A stretch of 64,000 nt of DNA from Jiella pelagia (GTDB taxonomy: Bacteria; Pseudomonadota; Alphaproteobacteria; Rhizobiales; Rhizobiaceae). The DNA lies in assembly GCF_026898155.1 (NCBI RefSeq), contig NZ_CP114029.1, positions 1,805,501-1,869,500 of the forward strand. Direction: 5' to 3'. A program made the translations under genes and the position numbers. The notes under the pieces were generated by a model. That model saw nothing but the letters and a program-made list of their open reading frames with translations. It made no database searches and was not told where the DNA came from. Below, piece by piece: positions 1-9,311 of this stretch (its first letter is position 1; each line of letters starts with the position of its first letter).

Positions 1-434
1 TGGCCGTCGACGACCGGGCCGTCGTTGCTGCGGCCGTTGTCGCGGGACCGGCGGTCGCGCATGAAGCGGTCGAACTCTTCCTGGTCCTTGGCGCGGCGCA
101 GTTCGCGGGCATAGGTCTCGAACTCGGCGGCGGCCTCGTTCAGCCGGCGGCGCTCCTCGTCGAGCCGGCGCAGTTCGGTATCGCGCCAGTCGTCGAAGGC
201 GACGTTGCCGGTACGCTCAGCAGCGAAGGGCTGCTTGAAGCCCGACCGTTTCATCGTGTGCATGAACCTGTCCGTGGTGGTGTTGACGTCGCGCTTGAAG
301 CCTTCGAGGCGTTCACCCCACAGGATGTAGGCCAGCATCGCCAGACCGAGCGGCCACCAGACGAGGAATCCGCCGACCATTGCGGCGATCGTCACCGGAG
401 TCCAGGCCGGACGTATCAGGGCTTGTGAAGTCAT
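1..434 (-). CDS. DUF2852 family protein (3' end beyond window)
   Basis: The minus frame opens at ATG 434-432 (MTSQALIRPAWTPVTIAAMV) and runs off the left edge without a stop, so the C-terminus is missing. A hydrophobic segment at about residues 13-40 (GGFLVWWPLGLAMLAYILWG) suggests one membrane-anchoring helix. A long charged helical stretch rich in Glu and Arg follows (DTELRRLDEERRRLNEAA), ending in an Arg/Asp tail. This layout is that of the alphaproteobacterial DUF2852 family. Its function is unknown; it is presumably a small inner-membrane protein with a cytoplasmic coiled coil. The family call is from memory of the family, not from a search. Confidence 0.75.
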   Translation of the reverse strand, partial: MTSQALIRPAWTPVTIAAMVGGFLVWWPLGLAMLAYILWGERLEGFKRDVNTTTDRFMHTMKRSGFKQPFAAERTGNVAFDDWRDTELRRLDEERRRLNEAAAEFETYARELRRAKDQEEFDRFMRDRRSRDNGRSNDGPVVDG

Positions 435-628
435 CGCAGTCACGTTCCTTTCGAAAATGGCCGCGACGGCAAGCATCGCGGGAGAGCAGCCTCTCGTTTG
501 TTATCGATGATAAACAGATGGTGAGTGATTTTTCGCCGTTCAATGGTTTTCGCGCGAAAATCGGCCGGCCGATCGCGAAATTTCAGAACGCGGCGCCCCC
601 GGAGCGAGGCGGATTGCCCGGCCAGCAT

Positions 629-1180
629 TCAGCGAACGCCACGCCTGTCGTCGCCTTCCGCCCCGGCCTTTGCAGCGGAGGGCTCTGCCAGCGTGCGCAG
701 AATGTCGTCGGCGACGAAATCGGCGGCGCGGTCGAAGGCCTCGTCGGTGTCGCCGCGAAACGAGATCACCCGGTCGAAGACGAGGCGGTCGGCCTCGACG
801 TCGAGAACGTCGATGCGGCCGAAGCCGACCAGGGTGCTCATCTTGTGGACCTCGCCGAACACCAGATAGTCGGCGCCGGCATCGCGGGCCCGGCGTAGCA
901 GCAATTGCGCCCGCAACGTGCCGAGACTGCAGGCTTGTTCCGATGGGCAGCCGAGGGCGACCGGGACATAGGGCCCGCCGTCGGCGAGCCGCGTTTCGAG
1001 GCGGCTGCGGAACGCTTCAAGCCGGGCTTCGTGTTCGGCCGTCTGGTCGCGGACCTCACCCGACGTGTCGGTGTAGTCGAAATTCGCCACCGCCACCGTC
1101 GGCTCCTCGGCCGTCGCCGCAACCGGCAATCCAGCGGCCAGAAGGCCTGCGGCCGCAATCATCCACGTCTTTGCAGGCAT
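629..1180 (-). CDS. Secreted DUF2380-like protein
   Basis: 183 residues. Residues 1-24 form a clear Sec signal peptide (MPAKTWMIAAAGLLAAGLPV, then ATAEE). The mature part begins with a beta-strand motif (TVAVANFDYTDTSGE), contains one Cys pair (LGCPSEQACSLG), and has a strand pattern ADYLVFGEVHKMS typical of DUF2380/DUF3280-type periplasmic proteins. A role in outer-membrane or periplasmic physiology is inferred only from the signal peptide. It is encoded alone, with 194 bp to the DUF2852 gene and a 474-bp gap before the next plus-strand gene. Confidence 0.7.
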   Translation of the reverse strand: MPAKTWMIAAAGLLAAGLPVAATAEEPTVAVANFDYTDTSGEVRDQTAEHEARLEAFRSRLETRLADGGPYVPVALGCPSEQACSLGTLRAQLLLRRARDAGADYLVFGEVHKMSTLVGFGRIDVLDVEADRLVFDRVISFRGDTDEAFDRAADFVADDILRTLAEPSAAKAGAEGDDRRGVR

Positions 1181-1654
1181 TTGTTCCTCCCTGTTATCCT
1201 GCTCTGCGTTTCGGCCGGGTGAACTCCGCTGACGCCCTCCTGCGATCCGCAGCTTATCCGGTTCTCCAGTTCTCGACCGGCAGGCCGTCGGGCGGCGGCA
1301 GAAGCATCAGACGGCGAAGACGGCGCTTCCGGCAAGAGCCGGCAGCAGCCTCGAGGTCGGCGCGTCGCTCGTCTCGTCCGGCCTGGATTTCCCACGGCCG
1401 CCCATGCATCCGAACTCCCGAACCACTCTCGCCGACTTGTCGATGGTGCGCCAACGCCCTTCGCGATCCTGGCCCCGACAGGGGGACCGCCGCCGCGATG
1501 ACCACCAACCCGCTGATTTGGCAGCCGCCAAGGCGACGGCAAGCGCGCGAACCTCCGCTTGGCATCGACATCAAAATGACACGGGCACGTCGCCGGGACG
1601 TCGCCGGGAGTAGCTAGTCTTGCCGGGCACAGTCCACGAACTCCAGGAGACGTC
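1181..1654. other. Intergenic stretch, no gene recognised
   Basis: 474 bp between divergent genes. The open frames here have no recognisable protein, no good ribosome-binding site and Arg-rich shadow composition. It presumably carries the promoters of the flanking DUF2380-like and phosphodiesterase genes, but I could not assign -35/-10 boxes with confidence. Confidence 0.5.
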
Positions 1655-2941
1655 GTGATGCCGAGACTTCAACGGGCCATCCTTCTTGTCGGCACCCTTG
1701 CCGCCATGGCCTTTCCCGCCGCCGCGCAGGACGGCAGCCAGCCGCCGGTTGCCGAAACCGCCCTCATCGGCGTCCGCCCGCTCGCCCTTCTCGATGCGCT
1801 CGAGGACGGCCCGCTCAAGGAGAAGCTGTCGCAGTGCGTCGGCCGAGAGATGCAGGTCAGCGACTGGTCGATCGGCCATCGTGGCGCCCCGATGCAGTTT
1901 CCCGAACATTCGCGCCAGTCCTATCTCGCCGCCGCGCGCATGGGCGCCGGCGTCATCGAATGCGACGTCGCCTTCACCAAGGATCGCGAACTCGTCTGCC
2001 GCCATTCCCAGTGCGACCTGCACACGACGACCGACATCCTGACCCGGCCGGACCTCGCGGCGAAATGCACCCAGCCCTTCACGCCGGCCGATGCGGCCAC
2101 AGGCACGGAGGCAAGCGCCAGGTGCTGCACCTCCGACCTGACGCTCACCGAATTCATGTCGCTGAACGCCAAGATGGATTCGTCCGACAAGACGGCGACG
2201 ACGGCAGAAGGCTATCAGGGTGGCAACGCCACCTGGCGCACGACGCTCCATTCGCCGGGCACGGTGATGAGCCACAAGGGCTATATCGAGCTGATCAAGT
2301 CGCTCGGCCGCAAGTTCACCCCCGAGCTGAAGACGCCGCAAGTCGAGATGCCCTATGAGGGCGACTACACCCAGGAAGCCTATGCGGCGCAGATGATCGC
2401 CGACTACAAGGACGCCGGGGTGCCGGCCTCCGACGTCTATCCCCAGTCCTTCCTGCTCGACGACGTCAAGTTCTGGATCAAGAACGACCCCGAGTTCGGC
2501 AATCAGGCGGTCTATCTCGACGATCGCGACGAGACGCTCGAGGGCTTCGACGCGATGAAGCCGGAGACCTTCAAGCCGACGATGCAGGAACTGGCCGATG
2601 CCGGCGTGAAGATCGTCGCTCCGCCGCTGTGGATGCTGGTGAAGAGCGGCGAGAACGGCGCTATCGTGCCCTCGGCCTATGCCGAAGAAGCCAAGAAGGC
2701 CGGGCTGAAGATCATCACCTGGTCGCTGGAGCGCTCAGGCCCGCTCGCCGGTGGCGGCGGCTGGTACTATCAGAGCATCGCCGACGTCGTGAATGACGAC
2801 GGCGACATGCTGCGGCTGCTCGACACGCTCGCCACCGACGTCGGCGTCATCGGCGTCTTCTCCGACTGGCCGGCGACCACGACCTTCTTCGCCAACTGCA
2901 TGGGCCTCGGCGGCCAAGAGGCATCGATCAACCAGAACTGA
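1655..2941 (+). CDS. Periplasmic glycerophosphodiester phosphodiesterase
   Basis: 428 residues with a signal peptide ([20 protein letters not shown], cleavage near AAAQDG). GDPD motifs are visible: the HRGAP catalytic loop with downstream Glu (FPEHS), the metal-binding [12 protein letters not shown] with Glu and Asp, CRHSQCDL, and FTPELKTP with the third acidic ligand. It hydrolyses glycerophosphodiesters to sn-glycerol 3-phosphate and an alcohol. It is longer than E. coli GlpQ because of an insert at about residues 140-200. The start at 1655 follows a GGAG-like ribosome site. It is monocistronic, with a terminator about 65 bp downstream. Confidence 0.9.
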   Translation: MMPRLQRAILLVGTLAAMAFPAAAQDGSQPPVAETALIGVRPLALLDALEDGPLKEKLSQCVGREMQVSDWSIGHRGAPMQFPEHSRQSYLAAARMGAGVIECDVAFTKDRELVCRHSQCDLHTTTDILTRPDLAAKCTQPFTPADAATGTEASARCCTSDLTLTEFMSLNAKMDSSDKTATTAEGYQGGNATWRTTLHSPGTVMSHKGYIELIKSLGRKFTPELKTPQVEMPYEGDYTQEAYAAQMIADYKDAGVPASDVYPQSFLLDDVKFWIKNDPEFGNQAVYLDDRDETLEGFDAMKPETFKPTMQELADAGVKIVAPPLWMLVKSGENGAIVPSAYAEEAKKAGLKIITWSLERSGPLAGGGGWYYQSIADVVNDDGDMLRLLDTLATDVGVIGVFSDWPATTTFFANCMGLGGQEASINQN

Positions 2942-3006
2942 CGCCGCGCTGCTCCATTTCGTCGCAGACGCAATGGACAGTGCCGGCCGGATCACCATAA
3001 TCGCAT

Positions 3007-3036
3007 GGGCCGCGGCGACGAGCTGCGGCCTTTTTT
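3007..3036 (+). terminator. Rho-independent terminator of the phosphodiesterase gene
   Basis: GGCCGC (3008-3013) pairs with GCGGCC (3025-3030) across an 11-nt loop and is followed directly by six T. It lies 66 bp after the phosphodiesterase stop. Confidence 0.8.
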
Positions 3037-3132
3037 GTGATGACCGCTTCTGAAAGGGTCCGATGAGCCTCCACCGCGATCGCGAGCCTTCGATGCGTTC
3101 AGGCCGGCGCGTGATCCCTGCCGAAACCACCT

Positions 3133-3816
3133 ATGACTGAAGCGGAAACCATGGACTGGTGGACCTCTATCGACGCCTATTGCGAACGCACCAGCGCCGC
3201 CTTTTGGGCCGAGCCGCTGAATGCCTGGTCAAATCTTGCCTTCATCGCCGCCGGACTGATCGGCCTCAGCCTGTGGAAGATGCGTGGCGGCAGGGATCTT
3301 CCCGCCTACGCGCTCTGCCTTCTCGTCCTGGTGATCGGCGTCGGCTCCTTCCTCTTCCACACCTTCGCCACCCGCTGGGCGAGCCTTGCCGACGTCATCC
3401 CGATCGCCGTCTTCATCTACGCCTATTTCGCCGTCGCTCTCGTCCGCTTCTTCGGATTGTCGCGGCTCATGGCCGGGCTCGGCACGGTGGGGTTTTTCGC
3501 CGCGTCCTTCCTCGTCGAGCCGGTCTTCGCGACCGTGGTCGGCTCGTCTGCCGGCTACGTCCCGGCGCTGCTTGCCATGTTGATCATCGGCGGGCTTCTC
3601 GTCGCCCGGGACCGCGAGCCGGGCAGCCTCGTCCTTGCCGCCGGCGCGACCTTCCTCGTTTCCTTGACGTTCCGCATCCTCGACGCGCCGCTCTGCGGGA
3701 TCTGGCCGCTCGGAACCCACCCGTTCTGGCATCTCCTCAATGCCGCGACGCTCGGGCTGCTGCTCGCCGCGGCGATCGACGCCGACCGGGGCGTCCGCAG
3801 GCCACCGGCGAGCTGA
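3133..3816 (+). CDS. Ceramidase-family (CREST superfamily) membrane protein
   Basis: 227 residues, about seven hydrophobic helices. Family signatures are visible: an N-terminal YCER...FWAEPLNAWSNLAFI block, GSFLFHTFA with the His of the first metal site, LADVIPI with the Asp, and a C-terminal GTHPFWHLLNA with paired His. These match the alkaline ceramidase/CREST hydrolase fold, a zinc-dependent intramembrane amide hydrolase. The bacterial substrate is unknown. ATG 3133 is used here; a second ATG (MDWWTS, 3151) is equally plausible. The gene stops 12 bp before the convergent pyrD stop. Confidence 0.8.
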   Translation: MTEAETMDWWTSIDAYCERTSAAFWAEPLNAWSNLAFIAAGLIGLSLWKMRGGRDLPAYALCLLVLVIGVGSFLFHTFATRWASLADVIPIAVFIYAYFAVALVRFFGLSRLMAGLGTVGFFAASFLVEPVFATVVGSSAGYVPALLAMLIIGGLLVARDREPGSLVLAAGATFLVSLTFRILDAPLCGIWPLGTHPFWHLLNAATLGLLLAAAIDADRGVRRPPAS

Positions 3817-3828
3817 AGGCTTCGCGCG

Positions 3829-4927
3829 TCAGGCCGGCGGCGGAGCGGCGAGAAGATCGTCGACGCGGCGGTCGCGAAGCTCGGTGATCGAGTCGACGTC
3901 GGCGATGTCGAGCACCCGCAACATGCCCTTCAGGATCCGTGCCGGCAAATGCGGGCCGCCATAGACGAGGCCGGTATAGAGCTGGACGAGATCGGCGCCC
4001 GCCTCGATCTTCATGATCGCCGTGCGGGCGTCCTCGACGCCGCCGACGCCGATCAGCGGAAAATCCGGCCCGAGGGCGCGCCGGAAACGGGCGAGCACCC
4101 AGGTCGAGCGGCGCATCAGCGGCCGGCCGGAGAGGCCGCCGGCCTCGCCCGCATGTCGGTGGCCCTCGACGCCGTCCCGCGCGAGCGTGGTGTTGGCGAC
4201 GATCAGCCCGTCGGCCCGGCGGTCCCTGGCGGCGTCGGCGATCTCCTCGATCTGGTCCTCGGTGAGATCGGGGGCAACCTTGACGAAGATCGGCTTGCGG
4301 TTCGTCGCGGTGATCGCCGCATAGCCGTTGCGCGCCGCCACCACCGCCTTGAGCAGCTTGCCGAGATCCTCGCCCGACTGCAGGCTGCGCAGCCCCGGCG
4401 TGTTGGGGGACGAGATGTTGACCGCGAGGTAATCGGCGAAGCTCTCGAAGACGTTCACGCCCTCCACGTAATCGGCGATCCGATCCGGCGAATCCTTGTT
4501 GGCCCCGATATTGACCCCGACGATCCCCATCTTGCCGGCCCGCGCCGCCAGCCGCTCGGCAGCGTCGGCATGGCCGTCATTGTTGAAGCCGAGCCGGTTG
4601 ATCACCGCGCGCTTGTCGACGAGCCGGAAGAGCCGGGGCAGCGGGTTGCCCTCCTGGGGCCGAGGCGTCAGCGTGCCGACCTCGACGAAGCCGAAGCCGA
4701 GCCGCAAGAGGCTCGTCCGGCACCTCGGCGTTCTTGTCGTAGCCGGCCGCGAGCCCGATCGGATTGGGAAAGCGGATGCCGGCGACCTCGACATGCAGGC
4801 GCCCATCCACAGGAATGTCGAGATCGCGCACGAGGCCCCGCTTCAGCGCGCCCATCGACAGCTTGTGGGCCCGCTCGGCCTCGAAGCGAAACAGCGCCGG
4901 GCGCGCCAGCCGGTAGAGAAGGCTCAT
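3829..4927 (-). CDS. pyrD: Dihydroorotate dehydrogenase (quinone), apparent frameshift
   Basis: Class 2 DHODH, membrane-associated, oxidises dihydroorotate to orotate using quinone in pyrimidine synthesis. The N-terminal helical extension (MSLLYRLARPALFRFEAERA) marks the quinone type. FMN/substrate motifs follow: FPNPIGLAAGYDKN, VGTLTPRPQEGNP, NRLGFNNDG, NISSPNTPGLRSLQ with catalytic Ser, and GVGGVEDA. The frame breaks at 4708-4714, where the gene strand reads GAGCCTC. Deleting one base gives GAG CTC and a continuous 365-residue protein of normal length. It lies 31 bp downstream of the DUF952 gene, probably in the same operon. Confidence 0.92.
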
Positions 4928-4958
4928 GGTCGTGACGGCGCCAACACGGGGATTTGCT

Positions 4959-5306
4959 TCACCGCATCGCGCCGGGGAAGAGGTGATGGCCGTCGGGCCC
5001 GATCGGCAGATCCTCGACCCACAGAACCGCATCCACCGGCAGGCTGGCGTAAAGATGCGGGAACAGTGCGCCGCCGCGGGATTTTTCGTATTTCAACGCC
5101 TCGCCGAGCGGCGCCGGATCGACCGCGACGAGGACCAGATCGTCGACGCCGGCAAAATGCCTCGCCGCCGTCTCGCGCACCTGGGCGCTGGTCGAAAAGT
5201 GGATGAAGCCGTCGGCGAGATCGACCGGCGCACCGTCGAGCCGGCCCCTGGCCTTGGCGTCCTCCCACAAGGGGCGGGGCAGGATTTTGTAGATCGTCTG
5301 GTTCAT
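4959..5306 (-). CDS. DUF952 family protein
   Basis: 115 residues starting at ATG 5306 (MNQTIYKILPRPLWEDAKAR); longer in-frame extensions upstream lack family sequence. DUF952 hallmarks are DGFIHFSTSAQV, RHFAG, LVLVAVDP, FPHLYASLP and the final GPDGHHLFPG. The family is small, cytoplasmic and of unknown biochemical role, and commonly sits next to pyrD in Rhizobiales. Here it directly precedes pyrD on the same strand, so co-transcription is likely. Confidence 0.88.
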   Translation of the reverse strand: MNQTIYKILPRPLWEDAKARGRLDGAPVDLADGFIHFSTSAQVRETAARHFAGVDDLVLVAVDPAPLGEALKYEKSRGGALFPHLYASLPVDAVLWVEDLPIGPDGHHLFPGAMR

Positions 5307-5545
5307 GGAAGATCGGTGCCAAACAATCGGGGAAAAATCAATTCCGCCGTCACAACGAGGCCACCGAAAGCTGCAAAGCCTGATGACTTGGCCGGCTGTC
5401 CGCTTGCCGGCCGAATCTTCGCGGTGCGCGCCCTGCAATCGGGCAAAACCGACATCGCGAAAAGCGCCTCGATTTGCCGAGGCACTGCAAGCGCGGATGC
5501 ACCGGGTCGAGGTATCTTAGAGCGGCACCGTAAAGGGGAAAGCGT

Positions 5546-6022
5546 ATGGCACGTTGGATCTTCACCCGAACGCCGACGGCGGCGATCGCCTTTTCCGCGG
5601 CATTCGTCGCAGCGGCAACGGCGAACGCGCAGGCAAACCTCGGCCAGGTCGCGGCCGAGGAAACCGCCGGGCGATACGAGATCGTCCGGATCGACGGCGT
5701 CGTCGCCCGCCTCGACACGGCGACCGGCCGGCTGTCGACCTGCCGCGTCGTCGGCGAGGCGGTCCGTTGCGGCGAAGGCGAGGCAGGAGCCGGTTCGGCC
5801 ACACCGTCGGACGCCCGCATCCGGGCGCTGGAACGCAGGGTCTCGGCGATCGAGGCGGAACTCGCCCGCGGCGGCTCGGCCCTCACCGGCAGCGACGAGG
5901 CCGACATCGCCATCGAGCGGATGCAGAAGCTGTTCCGCGGCTTTGCCGACATCGTCAAGGAACTCGACGGCGACCGCCGCGATAGCAGCGAGGCGGAAGG
6001 GCCGGCGCCCGACCGGACCTGA
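5546..6022 (+). CDS. Secreted protein of unknown function with coiled coil
   Basis: 158 residues. The N-terminus is a signal peptide (MARWIFTRTPTAAIAFSAAF, cleavage near ANA-QAN). The mature start has a small strand-rich motif (GRYEIVRIDGVVARLDTATG) followed by a Cys pair (STCRVVGEAVRCGEG), typical of small alphaproteobacterial periplasmic proteins. Residues about 90-145 form an amphipathic helix or coiled coil (IRALERRVSAIEAELARG). No enzymatic motif is visible. ATG 5546 is preceded by AAAGGGGAAAG. Confidence 0.7.
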   Translation: MARWIFTRTPTAAIAFSAAFVAAATANAQANLGQVAAEETAGRYEIVRIDGVVARLDTATGRLSTCRVVGEAVRCGEGEAGAGSATPSDARIRALERRVSAIEAELARGGSALTGSDEADIAIERMQKLFRGFADIVKELDGDRRDSSEAEGPAPDRT

Positions 6023-6441
6023 CCCCACAGGCCGGCAAGCGCCATCCCCCCCTCGCCGATGGTTGCCGACGGTACCCCGCTGCCGAATCCGCGCCACAAT
6101 CGGGCAGATCCCGGCAACGGCCTCCCGCTTGCCGCGATCGCTGGGCTCTGGCGCGACCACCTCGTGCTCCGTCACCAGCCTCCGGTCGGTTCTTCTGCCG
6201 TTTTGAGCCGACGAAAACAGACCATCTCGCGCCATTCGGTGCAACTTCGGCGAGACGCTTCGCGCTCATCTGGAAATCGGGGCTTGAAGAGGCGGGCGTT
6301 CTGTCATATTCCCCCGCCGTCGAATGCGAGCCCGGCATGCCGGGCTCAGGCGCTTCTTCCGCAATGTTGAGCGTCAAGTTCCGACCTGTTAACGGCCAGA
6401 ATCGGCCGTGACGGGGCGGTTCAGGTCACATTCGAATCGTG
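6023..6441. other. Intergenic stretch with a 20-bp perfect palindrome
   Basis: About 420 bp without a gene. It holds a perfect inverted repeat at 6328-6347 (arms GAGCCCGGCA and TGCCGGGCTC) that can form a 10-bp hairpin with no loop. No T-run follows. The right end carries the promoter region of the tRNA gene. Confidence 0.55.
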
Positions 6442-6530
6442 GTGAGGTGGCCGAGTGGTTGAAGGCGCACGCCTGGAACGCGTGTATACGGGAAACCGTA
6501 TCGAGGGTTCGAATCCCTCTCTCACCGCCA
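6442..6530 (+). tRNA. tRNA-Ser (anticodon GGA)
   Basis: Cloverleaf read directly: acceptor GGTGAGG pairs with the 3' strand TCTCACC (one G-U), the anticodon loop CTGGAAC carries GGA, a long class II variable arm follows (ACGGGAAACCGT), the T arm is GGGTTCGAATCCC, and CCA is encoded at 6528-6530. It reads UCC and UCU serine codons. Confidence 0.96.
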
Positions 6531-6805
6531 TTATACTGATTTCCCTTTAAGATACTGGTCTACATGTACATGACTGATGGTTGCGATTCGCTCCGACCGA
6601 GCGGTCAGACCAATGACGGGATAATCGATACGTTTCAGCGGAAAATCTGGAAGTGCGCCAAGCAGCGCCGCTCCGACTGCCTGAGCGAACACGGCGCCGG
6701 CTTCTGGCGCAAGATCCCGAAAAATGGGTACCGGTTTTCGTCAAAGATCATGCGAAGAGAACAAGATCGAGCGGGATGATGAGCGGAGCCTCATCTCATC
6801 GCGCT

Positions 6806-7010
6806 TCAGACCGCCCGTCGCTCTGCTTCGACTTCCGCCAGCTTGTCCGCCTGTTCATTCATCTGGTTGCCGTCATGGCCATGAACCCATGTCCAGACGA
6901 TGTCCCGGCCGTCTGCCAGCGCCTCCAGCTCTAACCGAAGGTCCAGGGTCTTGACGGGCTTCTCCGCCAAGATCTTCCAGCCTTTCAGCTTCCAGCCGTG
7001 TCATTCGGCG
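6806..7010 (-). pseudogene. RNase HI-like C-terminal fragment
   Basis: Translating the minus strand from about 7010 down to stop 6806-6808 gives an RNase HI C-terminal half: GWKLKGWKILAEKPVKTLDL, then IVWTWVHGHDGNQMNEQADK, then LAEVEAERRAV. The GHDGNQMNEQAD block is the RNase HI GHAGxxxNExAD motif with the fourth catalytic acid. An in-frame TGA replaces the Trp codon that family members have just upstream (7001-7003), and no N-terminal half with the DGS/DTR motifs precedes it. It is a relic next to a tRNA gene, consistent with old mobile-element debris. Confidence 0.55.
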
Positions 7011-7210
7011 CTGCATGTTGGGGCTGATTCATGTCTGATGCAGTTGAAGATCGGCTGGCGGCTTCTGAAGGAGGTCGCCATGCCCAACCTGGACGTGGCC
7101 TTCGATTGCCAGGTGTCTGGTGTTTTTTACGCATAGCGGTCGGCGGGAGCCCCTTGATTCTCTGGCACTGCGACTGGCGCTGAACCGCGCTCGAAGTCGG
7201 TCGACTTCAC
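7011..7210. other. Intergenic sequence, nothing recognised
   Basis: About 200 bp between the RNase HI-like relic and the promoter of the citryl-CoA lyase operon. I see no gene, RNA or repeat in it. Confidence 0.4.
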
Positions 7211-7272
7211 TTGACGCGCAAACGCGGATCGCTATAAATTTCGACATACGAAACAATTTTCGCATAACGAAA
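7211..7272 (+). promoter_or_regulatory. Promoter plus tandem operator (IclR-type, inferred)
   Basis: A sigma70-like promoter reads TTGACG (7211-7216), 16-bp spacer, TATAAA (7233-7238). Immediately downstream are two palindromes, TTTCG-N5-CGAAA, at 7239-7253 and 7258-7272, with centres 19 bp apart. The same arrangement recurs at 10259-10292. Placement just after the -10 box suggests repression by the linked IclR protein. Confidence 0.7.
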
Positions 7273-7281
7273 GGATACGGT

Positions 7282-8085
7282 TTGCGTATCGGCAAGCAAG
7301 ATCAGGCGTTGACGGCGATCGCGGCGTCAGACGCGGTCAGTGTCACGGTGCGAGGGAACGATCTGTGCCGCGATTTGATCGGCGGGATCAATTTCACCGA
7401 CTACTTCTGGCTTCTCGTCACCGGTGATCGGCCGAGCGCGGCGCAAGGCCGCGTCACCGACGCATGTCTCGTTGCCATTGCCGAGCACGGCCTGGTGCCG
7501 AGCGTTCAGGCTGCGCGGATGACGTTGGCGGCAGGCCCGGATGCATGGCAGGGCGCGATTGCGGCGGGCATTCTCGGGATGGGCTCGGTCGTCGCCGGCA
7601 GTTCGGAGACGGCCGGGCGCTATCTCGGCGAGTTGGTCGACCGCGTGCGGGAAAGTGGACAGGACGTTGACACCGTCGCGCGCGAAAGCCTCGATGAATT
7701 GAAGTCGAGGCGCCAGAAGGTGCCCGGGCTGGGACATCCGCAGCACAGCAGCGGCGACCCGCGCGCCGACCGGCTTCTGGCCGTTGCCTCCGACGAGGGC
7801 GTCGAAGGTGAGCATATCGCGATGCTGAAGGCGATCGGCCGCCATGCGCCCGGCATCATGAACAGGCCCCTGCCGATCAACGTGTCCGGCGCGATCCCGG
7901 CCCTGATGCTGGACGCAGGCTTTCCCGGCGGTGCGATGAAAGGGGTCCCCATCCTCGCACGAACGGCCGGGCTGGTGGCGCATCTTCTCGAAGAGAGCCA
8001 GCGTTCGATCGGCTTCATCATGTCCCACCATGCCGATCAGGCGATCAGCTACGACGGACTGCCTGCCAGGAAGGATGGCCGCTGA
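7282..8085 (+). CDS. Citryl-CoA lyase / citrate synthase-like protein
   Basis: A TTG start at 7282 (MRIGKQDQALTAIAA) is chosen because AAAGGA lies just upstream and the operator pair would otherwise sit inside the gene. 267 residues, shorter than citrate synthase (about 430) and matching the compact citryl-CoA lyase group. The catalytic block PGLGHPQHSSGDPRAD carries the His of the citrate synthase fold, and NVSGAIPALMLDAGFP and GLVAHLLEE follow. The likely reaction is cleavage or formation of a 3-hydroxy-acyl-CoA of the citryl or citramalyl type. The stop overlaps the CoA-transferase ATG by one base, so the two are translationally coupled and probably act in sequence. Confidence 0.82.
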   Translation: MRIGKQDQALTAIAASDAVSVTVRGNDLCRDLIGGINFTDYFWLLVTGDRPSAAQGRVTDACLVAIAEHGLVPSVQAARMTLAAGPDAWQGAIAAGILGMGSVVAGSSETAGRYLGELVDRVRESGQDVDTVARESLDELKSRRQKVPGLGHPQHSSGDPRADRLLAVASDEGVEGEHIAMLKAIGRHAPGIMNRPLPINVSGAIPALMLDAGFPGGAMKGVPILARTAGLVAHLLEESQRSIGFIMSHHADQAISYDGLPARKDGR

Positions 8086-9236
8086 TGGTCAAGATGCTTC
8101 GATCCTTTCGCGTCGTCGAAATGGGGACCTACATCACCGGACCGGCGGCCGCGATGCACCTCGCCGATCTCGGCGCCGACGTCATCAAGGTCGAGAGGCC
8201 GGGAACGGGCGATCCGTTCCGGGCCTTCAAGGGCGGGCTCTACTCGCCGCACTATCAGACCTACAATCGCAACAAGCGGTCCATCGCGCTCGACACCCGC
8301 GACCCGGCGGATTTGGACGTCTTCCAGAAATTGGTGGCGACCGCCGACGTGTTCATCCAGAACTTTCGCCCGGGCTTTGCGGAAAAGATCGGGGCGGGTG
8401 AAGCGGCGCTCCGCGCTCTCAAGCCGGACCTGATCTACTGCGCGATCACCGGTTTCGGCACGTCCGGTCCCTATCGCGATCGACCGGTGTTCGACACGGT
8501 GGCGCAGGCGGCCTCCGGCTATCTGCGGCTTTTGACGCCGCCCGACCGTCCACGCGTCATCGGCCCGGCCATCGCCGATGCGGTCACGGGGCAGTATGCG
8601 GCGACCGGTATCTGCGCGGCGCTGCTGGAGCGATCGAAGACCGGAACGGGCCGCCGGCTCGACATCTCGATGCTGGAAGCGATGTCGCATTTCAATCTCG
8701 ACAGTTTCACCCACTACTACAGCGTCGGACAGGTAATGGGCCCGCTGAGCCGCCCGGAGGTGTCGCAGTCCTACACCTTCGCATGCAGGGACGAGCGCTG
8801 GATCGCCTTCCACCTGTCCTCGCCGACGAAGTTCTGGGATGGGCTGGTCACCGCGCTGGACCACCCCGAAATTGGCAGCGATTCCCGTTTCGTTGAGCGA
8901 ACGGGGCGGATCGCGCATCATGACGATCTGATCGAGACTCTGACGCCGATCTTCCGGGAGAGAAGCCGGGACGAATGGTGCGAGCGGCTTGCTGCGAACG
9001 GCGTGCCTCACTCGGCCGCCTATGACGCCGACGAAGCGCTGGAGGATCCCCAGGCCCGACATCTCGGGATCAAGGTATCGGTCGAGCATCCGGAAAGCGG
9101 CGTCTTCACGACCGTCCGGCCTCCCTACAATTTCGACGGAGAGATCGACGCCGACATTCTGCCGCCGCCGTTGCTCGACGAGCATGGAGCGGCCATCCGC
9201 AAGGAGTTGCAGGAGCGCGCGGCGTCGGTGGCGTGA
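8085..9236 (+). CDS. Class III CoA-transferase (CaiB/BaiF family)
   Basis: 383 residues, normal family length. Motifs include LGADVIKVERPGTGDPFRAF, NRNKRSIALDTRDP, FIQNFRPG, YCAITGFGTSGPYRDRP and VFDTVAQAASG, whose Asp is the expected catalytic residue that forms the acyl-CoA/aspartyl intermediate. It transfers CoA between carboxylic acids. Coupling to the lyase suggests it activates the acid that the lyase then cleaves. The specific substrate cannot be read from sequence. Confidence 0.88.
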   Translation: MVKMLRSFRVVEMGTYITGPAAAMHLADLGADVIKVERPGTGDPFRAFKGGLYSPHYQTYNRNKRSIALDTRDPADLDVFQKLVATADVFIQNFRPGFAEKIGAGEAALRALKPDLIYCAITGFGTSGPYRDRPVFDTVAQAASGYLRLLTPPDRPRVIGPAIADAVTGQYAATGICAALLERSKTGTGRRLDISMLEAMSHFNLDSFTHYYSVGQVMGPLSRPEVSQSYTFACRDERWIAFHLSSPTKFWDGLVTALDHPEIGSDSRFVERTGRIAHHDDLIETLTPIFRERSRDEWCERLAANGVPHSAAYDADEALEDPQARHLGIKVSVEHPESGVFTTVRPPYNFDGEIDADILPPPLLDEHGAAIRKELQERAASVA

Positions 9237-9246
9237 GCGAGCACGC

Positions 9247-9275
9247 CTTGCGCTCGCCGGCGTGGCGAGCGCAAG
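9247..9275. terminator. Bidirectional hairpin between convergent genes
   Basis: A perfect 12-bp stem (CTTGCGCTCGCC with GGCGAGCGCAAG) and 5-nt loop sits between the convergent CoA-transferase and IclR genes. There is no strong T-run, so termination efficiency is uncertain. Confidence 0.6.
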
Positions 9276-9311
9276 GGCATTGCCTCGAGAAGGCTCAAAG
9301 CCCGAAAAGGC

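Noticed and set aside
3065..3071. GAGCCTC in noncoding DNA (also near 6785, 34030, 36980, 57970) as further error sites
   Set aside because: No reading frame is available to decide between natural GAGSCTC and altered GAGCTC.
7029..7295. Minus-strand 88-residue ORF over the lyase promoter
   Set aside because: No family, and it covers the promoter and operator. Treated as chance.
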